A stretch of 64,000 bases of DNA from Cognatishimia sp. F0-27 (GCF_020667845.1 NZ_JAFMPQ010000029.1:1-64000); one strand, 5' to 3'. Shown: positions 37,485 through 45,957, counted from the stretch's first letter. The notes: generated from the letters alone by a model not told the origin. Numbers and translations are program-made.

Positions 37485-37599
37485 CGGGGGTGGACGCTTG
37501 GGAGGGGGCGTGTTGCGGCAACCTGGCGGGCAAGAGGAACGCGGATATGTGGGGGATGGATGGCGACCGAATTTCAGGAAGGACGGGGCGGGCCGTCAT

Positions 37600-38020
37600 C
37601 GCGATAGAGCAGGTCGGCTGGGAAAGGAAGATGGCGCGGATTGGAGGGAGAAGGGAGAGCCCCCCGCGACGGACCCAGGGCGCGCGCGGGGGGAGACCGC
37701 GGCTCGGAAAGAGAGCGGCTTGGAGCGGGGAGAGCGTCGCGGGCAAGGACAAGCTCAGAGGGAGAGAGCGACGCGGGAGGCGGAAAGAAAAAGGGGTCAG
37801 TGGCAGAAAGCGACGGGGAAGGGAAAAGTAGATCTGAGGAAAACAGAGCGTCGCGCGAGAGGCAGCGTATTGAAGCGAGAAGGGAGGTCGACAAAAAAGA
37901 GAAGGAACGGCTTCGGGGGACGCGAGAGAGTGGCAGGCGCGGGACGTGGTCGGAGGGAGGGAGAGGATCGGAGGGGAAAGGGCCGGAAAGGGAGAGCGCG
38001 TTGGAGGGCGCGTTTCGACC
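37600..38020. other. Purine-rich (GA-rich) tract
   Basis: About 420 bp in which the plus strand is overwhelmingly G and A, with runs such as GGAGGGAGAAGGGAGAG and GGAGGGAGGGAGAGG. T is very scarce: only about 2-6 per 60 bases. Translation gives only low-complexity Arg/Glu/Gly/Lys sequence with no ribosome site, so it is not called as a gene. On the minus strand, read just after livF, it is C/T-rich and G-poor, as expected of Rho-loading RNA. One GGGAAGGG octamer matches the FtsK KOPS pattern GGGNAGGG. Confidence 0.7.
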
Positions 38021-38028
38021 CGAATGGC

Positions 38029-38730
38029 TCAGACAGAGAGATAGGCGTCACGGATTTCGGGATGGGCGTTGAGCTCGGCGAGTGTGCCTTCGAACTTGGT
38101 GGTGCCGCCTTCGATGATCACGGCGCGGTCGGCAACCGCGCGGGCGAAGTGCAGGTTCTGCTCCGACAGCAGCACGGTCAGACCGTCGGCCTTGAGCTGC
38201 GTGATCACATGGGCCATCTGTTCGACGATCACCGGGGCGATGCCTTCGGAGGGCTCGTCGAGCAGCACGAAGCTGGGATTGCCCATGAGCGTGCGCGCGA
38301 TGGTCAGCATCTGCTGTTCGCCACCCGAGAGCGCCTTGCCGCGATTGCCCCGCCGTTCCGCGAGATTGGGGAAAAGCTCGAACAGCATCTCCTCGGTCCA
38401 TTGCACGGTGCCGTCGCGGGCGGGCTGGCGGCCCACTTCGAGGTTTTCGGTGACGGTGAGATCGGTGAAGATGCGGCGTTCTTCGGGCACATAACCAAGG
38501 CCGAGCTTGGCGACCTTGTGGGTCGGCCAGCCGGTGATGTCCTGTCCGTTGTAGCGCACGCTGCCGGAGCCGGGCACCACCATCTGCATGATGGATTTCA
38601 TCGTTGTCGTCTTGCCCGCGCCATTGCGGCCCAGAAGTGCGACCACCTGGCCGCGCGCAACCGAGAAGCCCAGATCGTTGAGCACATGGGCCTTGCCGTA
38701 AAAGCTGTTGATGTCGGATAGCTCAAGCAT
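38029..38730 (-). CDS. livF: Branched-chain-type ABC transporter ATPase LivF
   Basis: 233-residue ATPase of a hydrophobic-amino-acid-type (HAAT) importer. It has MLELSDINSFYGKAHVLNDL at the N-terminus, Walker A LLGRNGAGKTTTMKSIM, signature LSGGEQQMLTIARTLM, and VLLDEPSEGIAP (the LivF-specific Walker B context). It starts 8 nt inside livG. Last gene of the operon, followed by the purine-rich tract. Sequence cannot tell amino acids from aromatic acids or amides as substrate; the linked Rieske oxygenase favours an aromatic compound. Confidence 0.94.
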   Translation of the reverse strand: MLELSDINSFYGKAHVLNDLGFSVARGQVVALLGRNGAGKTTTMKSIMQMVVPGSGSVRYNGQDITGWPTHKVAKLGLGYVPEERRIFTDLTVTENLEVGRQPARDGTVQWTEEMLFELFPNLAERRGNRGKALSGGEQQMLTIARTLMGNPSFVLLDEPSEGIAPVIVEQMAHVITQLKADGLTVLLSEQNLHFARAVADRAVIIEGGTTKFEGTLAELNAHPEIRDAYLSV

Positions 38731-39580
38731 CGGCCGCATCCTCCTGTGCGAAGACCGTGCCGCCGCCGAGATAGACCTCCTGCACGCGCGGGTCGTTGCG
38801 GATGGCTTCGGCGTTGCCTTCGGCGATGAGTTGGCCACGATTGAGCACCATGATGCGGTGCGAATGGGCAAAGACCACGTCCATGTCATGTTCGGTGAAG
38901 AGCACCGACACGCCCCGGTTCTCGACGATCTCCGCCGTGAGCTGCATCAGGCGGATGCGTTCACGCGGGGCCATACCCGCCGTGGGTTCGTCCATGAGCA
39001 GCACCGCAGGATCATGCGCCAGCGCGATGGCCAGTTCCAGCCGCTTGAGATCGCCATACGCAAGCACCGCGCAGTGCCGCTCTGCCTGATCGGCCATGCC
39101 GACCATCTCGAGCAGTGCGAGCGCCTCGTCGCGGTAGAGCCTGTGGGCGCGTGGACGGATCGACAGGATGCGGTGGTGATGCGACATCAGCGCCATCTGG
39201 ACATTCTCGCCCACGGTCATCGACGCGTAGGTGGCGGTGATCTGGAACGTGCGGCCCACGCCCTTGCGCCAGACCTTTCGCGGGTTCATGCCGGTGATGT
39301 TTTCGCCCTTGAGCCAGACCGCGCCCCTGGTGGGGGCAAGCTGGCCCATGAGCATGTTGAAGCAGGTGCTCTTGCCCGCGCCGTTGGGGCCGATCAGCGC
39401 CAGAAGCTCACCCGCTTGCAGCGAGAAGGACACGTCATCGACCGCGACAAGCCCGCCGAAAGCCTTGGTGAGGTTGCGCGTTTCCAAAACGGGGGATGGC
39501 GATGGCGGGGCCTCTGACCGGGTTTCTGACCGGGCCTGTGTGGCGGATTGGGATGCGGGGGGGTGCGATGCGGTGGTCAT
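38723..39580 (-). CDS. livG: Branched-chain-type ABC transporter ATPase LivG
   Basis: 285-residue ATPase. A Ser/Pro/Thr-rich N-terminal tail of about 30 residues precedes LETRNLTKAFGGLVAVDDVS, then Walker A LIGPNGAGKSTCFNMLMG, the LivG-typical GVGRTFQITATYASMTVGEN, and VLLMDEPTAGMAP. The usual LSGG signature reads LAYGDLKRLELAIAL, a substitution common in this subfamily. It starts 4 nt inside the permease gene. Confidence 0.94.
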   Translation of the reverse strand: MTTASHPPASQSATQARSETRSEAPPSPSPVLETRNLTKAFGGLVAVDDVSFSLQAGELLALIGPNGAGKSTCFNMLMGQLAPTRGAVWLKGENITGMNPRKVWRKGVGRTFQITATYASMTVGENVQMALMSHHHRILSIRPRAHRLYRDEALALLEMVGMADQAERHCAVLAYGDLKRLELAIALAHDPAVLLMDEPTAGMAPRERIRLMQLTAEIVENRGVSVLFTEHDMDVVFAHSHRIMVLNRGQLIAEGNAEAIRNDPRVQEVYLGGGTVFAQEDAADA

Positions 39581-41463
39581 GCGGCTTCCTCCCGCGCCTT
39601 GCGCTTGCGGGTTTCCTCTCCGCGCAGCCAGCCCGCGCGTTCGGCCCATTTGCGCGCCGTGCCGACGATGCCCTCGGGCATGACGATCACAACGAAGATG
39701 ATCAGCAGGCCAAGGATCAGGCGCCAGTATTCGAACCGGGTGATGACCTCTTCGAGCCCTTTGAAGGTGGCCGCGCCCACAACACCGCCCGCCAGCGTTT
39801 TCACGCCGCCAAGGAACACGACGATCAGCGCGTCGAAGCTGCGGGCGATCTCCATCTCGTTGGGAAAGACGCTGCCCTTGGAAAACACGAACAGCCCGCC
39901 CGCGAGGCCGGCCATCATGCCGGCAAACCCGAAGCCCAGCCATTGCACGCGTTTGACGTTGATGCCGGTGGCCTCGGCGCGGCGGTCGCTGTCACGGCCT
40001 GCGCGCAGGGCATAGCCGAAGGGCGAATGCGCGACGTGGCGCATGGCGAGGATGCCGCCAATGCAGAGGATGAGCGCGAGGTAGAAGAAGACCGTCGTGT
40101 CGTTGAGCCAGTCGGCGGGCCAGATATTGACCAGCCCGTCATCGCCGCCTGTCACCTCGCCCCATTGGAACACGAGGCTCCAGAGGAGCTGCGCGAAGGC
40201 CAGCGTGAGCATGGCGAAATAAACGCCCGTCAGGCGCAGGCAGACCCAGCCGATGATCAGCGCGCCGAGGCCCGCGCCGATGGGGGCCAGCACGAAGGCC
40301 AGTTCCATCGGGGAGTTGGAATGGGTGACGATGAGCGCGGCCACATAGGCACCGCCGCCGAAATAGGCCGCGTGGCCGAAGCTGACGAGGCCGGAGAGGC
40401 CCATGAGGAAGTGCAGCGAGGCGGCAAAGAGGCAGAAGATCAGGATGTCGGTGGCGAGCACTTGGCTGAAGCTGGAGCCGTAGAGCGGCAGGGCGGCGAG
40501 CGTGGCGATGCCCGCGGCGACAAGCAGGCGGACCTGTGTGCCCGCCGGGCGGATCGGTTTTTCCGGCTCGCCGACCTGGCCGTGTTCGCCCGCCACTTCG
40601 GGCCGTCCGAAGAGGCCGTAGGGGCGGATCATCAACACCAGAACCATGACGACGAAGATCAGCACAAGCGTGGATTGCGGCAGGTAAGTCACGCCGAAGA
40701 CGTTGACCACGGAGATGATGACGGCGGCGAGATAAGCGCCGGGCAGCGAGCCCATGCCGCCGATCACGACGACGACGAAGACCGCCGTGAGGATGTTGAA
40801 ATCCATCAGAAGATCCGCCCCGCCCTTGGGCAGTTGCAGCGCGCCGCCGAGACCGGCGAGCCCGCAGCCCAGCGCGAAGACGCCGGTGAAGAGCCACGCC
40901 TGATTGACGCCGAGCGCGCCGACCATCTCGCGATCCTGCGTGGCGGCGCGGACCAGGACGCCAACGCGGGTGCGGGCAATCAGATACCAGAGCAGCAGCG
41001 CGACGATGGGCGTGATGACCAGCAACGCGATGTCGTATTTCGGCACCGGCTCACCCATGATGCGGATCACGCCGCGCAGGCCGGGTGCGCGCGGGCCGAG
41101 GAGATCTTCGGGGCCCCAGATCATCAATGTAAGGTCAGCCACCACGAGGATGACGCCGAAAGTGGCCACAAGCTGGAACAGTTCGGGCGCGCGATACACG
41201 GGCCGGAGCACGAGGATCTCCACCAGCATGCCGATCACGCCGACCGCGATGCCCGCAAGCAGGATCGCGCCCCAGAAGCCGACCGCGCCGGGCAGCACCT
41301 GCATCAGCGTGTAACCGATATAGGCGCCAAGCATGTAGAAGCTGCCATGGGCAAAGTTGACGATCCGGGTGACGCCGAAGATCAGCGACAGGCCGGAGGC
41401 GACCATGAACAGCGCGCCGGCATTGGCCAGCCCGGTGATGAGCTGCGCGATGAAAAGACCCAT
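39577..41463 (-). CDS. Fused LivH-LivM ABC permease
   Basis: 628-residue membrane protein in which the two permease subunits of a HAAT importer are one chain. The N-terminal half (about 1-295; LSLIFGVTRIVNFAHGSFYMLGAYIG) is LivH-like. A hydrophilic linker (GRPEVAGEHGQVGEPEKPIRPAG) follows at about 290-315. The C-terminal half (GLSGLVSFGHAAYFGGGAYVAAL, then GVYFAMLTLAFAQLLW) is LivM-like. Such fusions are known but less common than separate genes. A strong hairpin separates it from the upstream livK. Confidence 0.93.
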   Translation of the reverse strand: MGLFIAQLITGLANAGALFMVASGLSLIFGVTRIVNFAHGSFYMLGAYIGYTLMQVLPGAVGFWGAILLAGIAVGVIGMLVEILVLRPVYRAPELFQLVATFGVILVVADLTLMIWGPEDLLGPRAPGLRGVIRIMGEPVPKYDIALLVITPIVALLLWYLIARTRVGVLVRAATQDREMVGALGVNQAWLFTGVFALGCGLAGLGGALQLPKGGADLLMDFNILTAVFVVVVIGGMGSLPGAYLAAVIISVVNVFGVTYLPQSTLVLIFVVMVLVLMIRPYGLFGRPEVAGEHGQVGEPEKPIRPAGTQVRLLVAAGIATLAALPLYGSSFSQVLATDILIFCLFAASLHFLMGLSGLVSFGHAAYFGGGAYVAALIVTHSNSPMELAFVLAPIGAGLGALIIGWVCLRLTGVYFAMLTLAFAQLLWSLVFQWGEVTGGDDGLVNIWPADWLNDTTVFFYLALILCIGGILAMRHVAHSPFGYALRAGRDSDRRAEATGINVKRVQWLGFGFAGMMAGLAGGLFVFSKGSVFPNEMEIARSFDALIVVFLGGVKTLAGGVVGAATFKGLEEVITRFEYWRLILGLLIIFVVIVMPEGIVGTARKWAERAGWLRGEETRKRKAREEAA

Positions 41464-41545
41464 GCGGCGTTCCTCGGATCATGGTTCAGTGCGGGGATGC
41501 GGCACGGGGCGGCCCCGCACTGCACGCGGCGCGGCCCCCGGCCAT

Positions 41546-41572
41546 GCGCGCCCCAATGACTGTGGGGCGCGC
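41546..41572. promoter_or_regulatory. Intercistronic hairpin livK-permease
   Basis: GCGCGCCCCA - 7-nt loop - TGGGGCGCGC, a perfect 10-bp GC stem in the 132-bp gap after livK, without a T run. Such structures typically stabilise the binding-protein mRNA or partly end transcription, giving more binding protein than permease. Confidence 0.55.
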
Positions 41573-41595
41573 GCGGGTGGGTCTGTGGGTCCGGA

Positions 41596-42807
41596 TCAGT
41601 TGCCGGGACGCAGCTCCATCACCTTTTCGTCAGACGGCAGGTAGTCACCGCCGTATTTATACTCCCAGTCGACCATGACGCCCTTGCCATCGCGCAGAGC
41701 CGTGGTGCCGACATAGGCACCCATGGTCGCCTGATGGTCAATGGCGCGGAAGGTGATATCGCCCATGGCGCTGGCCACTTCGAGCCCCTTGAAGGCCTCG
41801 CGGATCGCGTCCGTTTCGGTGGAGCCTGCACGTTCGAGCGCGGCGGCGATGGATTGCACGGTCATGTAACCGACGATGGAGCCGAGGCGCGGGTAATCGT
41901 CGTAGCGTTCCTGATAGGCCTTGACGAAGGCGCCGTCCGGGCCGTCTTCGAGGTCATACCAGGGGAAGCCCGTCACGACCCAGCCCTCGGGGGCCTCGTC
42001 GCCCAGCGGGTCGAGATATTCCGGCTCGCCCGAGAGCAGACCATAGACCGTGCGCCCGTCGAACAGACCCCGGTCGCCGCCTTCGCGCACAAGCTTGGCA
42101 AGGTCAGTGCCGAAGGTCACGTTGTAGATTGCGTCGGGTTTGGCGCGCTCGATGGCCTGCACCTCCGCGCCTGCGTCGATCTTGAAGAGCGCGGGCCATT
42201 GCTCCGCGACAAACTCCACATCCGGGTTGAGCTCGGTCAGCACTTCCTTGAAGGCGGCCACGGCGTCCTTGCCATAGGCGTAATTCGGCGCGATGGTCGC
42301 GAATTTGGTCGCGCCCGACGCCGCTGCCTCTTCCGCCAGCATCGCCGCCTGCATGTAGGTCGAGGAGCGCAGGCGGAAGGTGTAATCGTTGCCCGATGCC
42401 CAGACGAGGCTGTCTGCCAGCGGTTCGGAGGCAAGGTAGACATAGCCCTTTTCCCCCGCCAGCGAAGAGATCGCGAGGCCCACATTGCTGAGGATCGTGC
42501 CGGTGATCATCACCGCGCCATCGCGGGTCATCAACTCTTCGGCGATCTTCACCGCCTCGCCGGGTTCGCCCTGATCGTCGCGGAAGATGAACTCCAGCGG
42601 ACGGCCCATGACGCCACCGGCGGCGTTGATTTCTTCGAGCGCCAGCTCGATGCCCATCTTGTAGGGCCCGGCAAAGGCGGCCATGCGCTTGTAGTGGTTG
42701 ATTTCGCCCACGATGATCGGGCCGTCCTGCGCGGTTGCGGCAAACGGCGCCATGGTCACGGCCACAGCCGCCCCCATCAGCGTCTTGAGAAATGTCTTTC
42801 GTTTCAT
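41596..42807 (-). CDS. livK: ABC transporter substrate-binding protein (LivK type)
   Basis: 403-residue periplasmic protein with a clear signal peptide (MKRKTFLKTLMGAAVAVTMAPFAATA, cleavage after about residue 26). The mature part is a type-I periplasmic binding fold: IIVGEINHYKRMAAFAGPYKMGIELALEEINAAGGVMGRPLEF. The aromatic/charged NHYKRM segment at the binding site differs from typical branched-chain amino-acid binders. It lies 33 nt after the Rieske gene and heads the transporter genes. Confidence 0.92.
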   Translation of the reverse strand: MKRKTFLKTLMGAAVAVTMAPFAATAQDGPIIVGEINHYKRMAAFAGPYKMGIELALEEINAAGGVMGRPLEFIFRDDQGEPGEAVKIAEELMTRDGAVMITGTILSNVGLAISSLAGEKGYVYLASEPLADSLVWASGNDYTFRLRSSTYMQAAMLAEEAAASGATKFATIAPNYAYGKDAVAAFKEVLTELNPDVEFVAEQWPALFKIDAGAEVQAIERAKPDAIYNVTFGTDLAKLVREGGDRGLFDGRTVYGLLSGEPEYLDPLGDEAPEGWVVTGFPWYDLEDGPDGAFVKAYQERYDDYPRLGSIVGYMTVQSIAAALERAGSTETDAIREAFKGLEVASAMGDITFRAIDHQATMGAYVGTTALRDGKGVMVDWEYKYGGDYLPSDEKVMELRPGN

Positions 42808-42840
42808 ATCCGTCCCTTCCTGTTGTGGATTGGGCCCAGC

Positions 42841-43908
42841 TCAGTCGTGCTGGACAAATGTCGGCCGTTCCGGCTCTCCAAGATATTCTGTTGCCTCTGC
42901 CTCCACGAGGTCACGGATGCGTTTGCGATAGACATTCGGCCCCTTGTCGATGGCGATGCGAATCGGTTTGCGCTTCTGCGGGCGCTGTTCGGCTTCGTGC
43001 ACCGCTTCGAGCACGGCCACATCCTCGGCAAAGGCGGTGCGGAACATGCCGTCCATCTGCGCAGAGGCGTCCTCGTCACCCTGCGCGCGGTTGCGCAGAT
43101 GCATCCAGTGGTCGATCGTGTAATCCTCGCTGACCGGGGTGACAAAATGAAGGGCAAAGATGCGCACACCCTCGTCGCGGTCTTCCTCGGCGATGTTGCG
43201 CCCGGCCTCGATGGAGCCGAAATCGATCACGGCGGTGGAGGGGATGTGCAGGTGGTAGTAGTGCCAGCGGTCCACATTGCCGGAAAACCCGCCGAATTTC
43301 TGAAAGAACCCGACAGGCGGCGCGTTGCGGATCCAGCGCCACGCGGTGATGACCTTTCCGGCGGTGGAAACGTGCACGGGCACGTCTTCGGAGGCCGACG
43401 AGCCAAGCGTGGTCGGGTGGACAAAGCTCACATGCGCCGGGTCCACGAGGTTTTCGGCCACGTTGAGGTAATGGGCCCGGATATGCAGCGCATCGCCGTG
43501 ATGCGCATGCCAGTTGGGGTCCTCGAACTCGGGCATGTCGAAGATGTCGCCGGGGTCGGCCAGCGCGGGCTCGCCCATCCAGATCCAGACGATGCCGTGG
43601 CGCTCCTCGACCGGGAACGCATCCACATAGGCCGATGCGGGCAGGTTGTCCTGGCCCGGCACGCGCACGCATTTGCCGGCACCATCGAAGGTCATGCCGT
43701 GATAGCCGCATTGGATGGTATCGCCGATGCGCCTGCCCTTGCTCAGCGGCAAGAGCCGGTGCGGGCAGCGATCCTCGAGGGCCACGACCTTGCCCGTCGA
43801 GCTGCGAAAGAGCACCAGCGGCTGGTTGAGGATCGTCAAGGCGCGCAGGGCCTCGCCGAAATCGCGCGACCACCCCGCCACATACCACGCATTGCGAACA
43901 AACTGCAT
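42841..43908 (-). CDS. Rieske non-haem iron oxygenase (vanillate demethylase-like)
   Basis: 355-residue terminal oxygenase. The Rieske [2Fe-2S] ligands are C48-x-H50 (CPHRLLPL) and C67-x2-H70 (CGYHG). The mononuclear iron site is in NVAENLVDPAHVSFVHP (D156, H159, H164). Length and layout match VanA-type oxygenases that demethylate or hydroxylate aromatic acids. No reductase partner gene is adjacent. The start MQFVRNAWYVAGW follows GAGGACCG; an upstream ATG adds 11 unlikely residues. It heads the operon with the Liv transporter, divergent from a MarR regulator. Confidence 0.93.
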   Translation of the reverse strand: MQFVRNAWYVAGWSRDFGEALRALTILNQPLVLFRSSTGKVVALEDRCPHRLLPLSKGRRIGDTIQCGYHGMTFDGAGKCVRVPGQDNLPASAYVDAFPVEERHGIVWIWMGEPALADPGDIFDMPEFEDPNWHAHHGDALHIRAHYLNVAENLVDPAHVSFVHPTTLGSSASEDVPVHVSTAGKVITAWRWIRNAPPVGFFQKFGGFSGNVDRWHYYHLHIPSTAVIDFGSIEAGRNIAEEDRDEGVRIFALHFVTPVSEDYTIDHWMHLRNRAQGDEDASAQMDGMFRTAFAEDVAVLEAVHEAEQRPQKRKPIRIAIDKGPNVYRKRIRDLVEAEATEYLGEPERPTFVQHD

Positions 43909-43985
43909 CTTACGGTCCTCCCGTCCGGTCGGGCGCGCCATGCGGCGTCTCCCGGGTTGGATTGCCTTGATCGGGCCATAAATAC

Positions 43986-44003
43986 TTGTTAGCTGTCAAA
44001 CAA
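43986..44003. promoter_or_regulatory. Candidate MarR operator
   Basis: TTGTTAGCTGTCAAACAA, an 18-bp imperfect palindrome with TTGTT/AACAA arms, in the divergent region between the Rieske and MarR genes. It contains a TTGACA (minus strand), so binding could block polymerase. Both size and position suit a MarR dimer. Confidence 0.45.
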
Positions 44004-44086
44004 TTTTTCGGGTTTGGCGCGAATTGATGCCGGGCATGGAGATCTTTGCATGTTTGGGCAGCCCGGCGACGGCAAAGGAACAGGGT

Positions 44087-44509
44087 TTGACCGAGGATGA
44101 TGGACCTGAATACCGGCTTGAGGACCAGATCGGTTACAAGCTGCGGCTGGCCAACCAACGGCATGTGGAGCTGTTCTCGCGGCTGATGCCGGAGGCGACG
44201 CCGACCCAGTTCGCGGTGCTGGCGCGGCTGCGGGAGGTCGGGCCGATCTCGCAGAATCACCTCGGGCGGCTGGTCGGCATGGACGCGGCAACCACCAAGG
44301 GCGTGGTGGACCGGCTCAAGAGCAAGGGGTTTGTCTCCTCCAGCCGGTCGGAGACGGATCTGCGCCGCTTGCAGATTGCGCTGACCGAGGAGGGGCGCCG
44401 CTTCGCCGATGCCGCGGTTTCACGGGCGCGCGAGATTTCCCGGGCCACCGCCGCAAACCTCACCCCGCGCGAGCTGGAGCGGCTGAACGAACTGCTCGAC
44501 AAGCTCTGA
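44087..44509 (+). CDS. MarR family transcriptional regulator
   Basis: 140-residue winged-helix repressor: YRLEDQIGYKLRLANQRHVELF dimerisation helix, ATPTQFAVLARLREVGPISQNHLGRLVGMDAATTKGVVDRLKSKGFVS helix-turn-helix, then a wing with DLRRLQIALTEEG. A TTG start at 44087 was chosen because AAAGGA lies 7 nt upstream and the protein then begins just before the conserved region. ATG codons at 44027 and 44036 would add about 20 residues without a ribosome site. It probably controls the divergent Rieske/ABC operon in response to an aromatic ligand. Confidence 0.88.
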   Translation: MTEDDGPEYRLEDQIGYKLRLANQRHVELFSRLMPEATPTQFAVLARLREVGPISQNHLGRLVGMDAATTKGVVDRLKSKGFVSSSRSETDLRRLQIALTEEGRRFADAAVSRAREISRATAANLTPRELERLNELLDKL

Positions 44510-44584
44510 GCGGATACGGTCGGGAGGCCGGAAAGGGATGGCCGGGCGCGTCGGCGCAGGCCGCATCCGGCTCCGGGCAAACCC

Positions 44585-44896
44585 TCACCCCTGTCGCACC
44601 AGCTTTCCCAACATGAGATGCGCAACGCCATGCAGCGCCAGCCCGACCACGACCCATCCAAGCGACGCCCATGTCAGCAAGGACAGGTCTTCGGTGACCG
44701 GCCGCAGCAGCGCGAAGGCGATCAGCGTGAACCCCACCGCGTTGCAGAAGCCGCAAGCGAGCTTCAGCCGTTCATTGCGGATCGCGCGGCGATCGGGTGC
44801 GAGATCCTCGGCAGGCTGTCCCAGAATGCGCGCCGGCCCCGCGGCAACGGTGTAGGCAGCGGCGATCTCAAGCGGTGTTGTGGACTGGAGGGCCAT
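44585..44896 (-). CDS. Small membrane protein, unknown
   Basis: 103-residue protein with an N-terminal soluble part (PAEDLAPDRRAIRNERLKLA) and two hydrophobic helices (ACGFCNAVGFTLIAFALLRPV and LTWASLGWVVVGLALHGVAHLML). I do not recognise the family. The ATG at 44896 has only a weak ribosome site; a TTG 15 nt upstream is the alternative. It stands between the MarR gene (convergent) and a repeat-rich gap. Confidence 0.65.
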   Translation of the reverse strand: MALQSTTPLEIAAAYTVAAGPARILGQPAEDLAPDRRAIRNERLKLACGFCNAVGFTLIAFALLRPVTEDLSLLTWASLGWVVVGLALHGVAHLMLGKLVRQG

Positions 44897-45072
44897 GACG
44901 GGGACTTTCAAACAAGCGTGGACGTCTCATACAGTTGCAGACTTCTCCCGGGCCGGCTGTGAAGCGGTTCACACGCCCGCTGCGGACCCCCTGAAAATCG
45001 CTCGGCCCCTGCGCATGGCTCCCAAACCGCCCGCAAAAAAAGCCGCGGCCCCGCTCAAAGCGCCGCCTCCCT

Positions 45073-45210
45073 GTTTCTTCTGTCCGGAAATACTCCGGGG
45101 GTGCGGGGGCTGGCCCCCGCTAAACCGAGCGTGCGGGGGCTGGCCCCCGCTAACCCGAGCGTGCGGGGGCTGACCCCCGCTTCCCCAAGCGTGCGGGGGC
45201 TGACCCGACT
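45073..45210. repeat. 24-nt core plus tandem ~28-bp hairpin array (copy C)
   Basis: The core (GTTTCTTCTGTCC then GGAAATACTCC, 45073-45096) is followed by four units of GAGCGTGCGGGGGCTGGCCC type ending in CCGCTAACC. The complete units fold as GCGGGGGC-TG-GCCCCCGC, perfect 8-bp stems. The 476-bp gap 44897-45372 shows no gene. Confidence 0.88.
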
Positions 45211-45372
45211 GGTTCAAATGTGCAAGACCGATCAACGCGGTTTCAGGTGTGCAACGGCTGGCCCTCGCGCGCGACAGTCACGCGGCAACCGCCGCCTCCG
45301 TCACCCGCGTGCAGGGCTTTACCCGCGCGCCCCGGTGGGCGCTTTCGGTCGCCGCAGCAATCCGCGCCCGCC

Positions 45373-45957
45373 TCAGCGCAACCCATCCTCACCCTTGGCG
45401 TCTTTTGCCTCCAGCCCGCCGACTCGAGGCAGGGGGCGACCGCTATCGGTGACGGCCACGGCGACGAGTATCTCATTGGCGCGCGGCGCGTCATTCATCC
45501 GCACCTCGACCCCGTCGAAATGGCTGCGGACATAGGCCGCGTCCTTATGGCCAAGCGGCACGTCGAGATCCTGCCCCGGTCCACCTCGCTTTTTCGAGGA
45601 GGGCACGAGTGCCGCTCCCTTTTCAACCGCCGCGCGGAGCGGTTTGCCCATGGCCGGGTGCAGCAGGGCGGCGGCATGTTCCAGCTCGCCATTCTCGCCC
45701 ACCATCGCGGCCTTGCCATAGCCTTCAGCCTCGGACGGCGCGATGCCGAGCGCGTCAACGCAGCGCTGCCCCAGAAGCCCGCCGAGCTCCGCGCCAATCT
45801 CGATCAGCGGTGTGAGGTCTTCCTCAAAGATCCCGGCGAAGGGGTTGGCGATCACCGCAACGGCCACGGCTTTGCGGGTCGGCGGATCGATCACGCGGCC
45901 CATTTCCTGATGTGTTTCCTCGACCCAGACGGCCAGCTTGCGGATATCGGCGCTCAT
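45373..45957 (-). CDS. PF06684 (DUF1185/AA_synth) protein, second paralogue
   Basis: 194-residue protein of the 'amino acid synthesis' family PF06684. It begins near ADIRKLAVWVEETHQEMGRV and has GIAPSEAEGYGKAAMVGENG, KRGGPGQDLDVPLGHKDAAYVRSHFDGVEVRMNDAPRANE and a C-terminal GGLEAKDAKGEDGLR. Crystal structures of family members show a variant of the chorismate mutase fold, but no reaction is established. It overlaps its paralogue by 4 nt and is last in the heterocycle operon. It may form a hetero-oligomer with its neighbour. Confidence 0.9.
   Translation of the reverse strand: MSADIRKLAVWVEETHQEMGRVIDPPTRKAVAVAVIANPFAGIFEEDLTPLIEIGAELGGLLGQRCVDALGIAPSEAEGYGKAAMVGENGELEHAAALLHPAMGKPLRAAVEKGAALVPSSKKRGGPGQDLDVPLGHKDAAYVRSHFDGVEVRMNDAPRANEILVAVAVTDSGRPLPRVGGLEAKDAKGEDGLR

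Noticed and set aside
37641-38072. 143-codon Arg/Glu/Gly/Lys-rich plus-strand frame in the purine tract
   Set aside because: Begins with TTG without a fitting ribosome site and its composition follows from the GA-rich DNA; treated as non-coding.
39496-41559. 687-codon plus-strand open frame opposite the LivHM permease
   Set aside because: Asp/Glu/His/Gln-rich low-complexity translation caused by antisense of membrane-helix codons; no ribosome site or homology.
41734-43992. 752-codon plus-strand open frame across livK and the Rieske gene
   Set aside because: Spans two well-supported genes on the opposite strand and lacks recognisable domains.
45097-45210. CRISPR-like tandem repeats (also 21618-21790)
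   Set aside because: Units are directly adjacent self-complementary hairpins with no unique spacers, and no cas genes are present.
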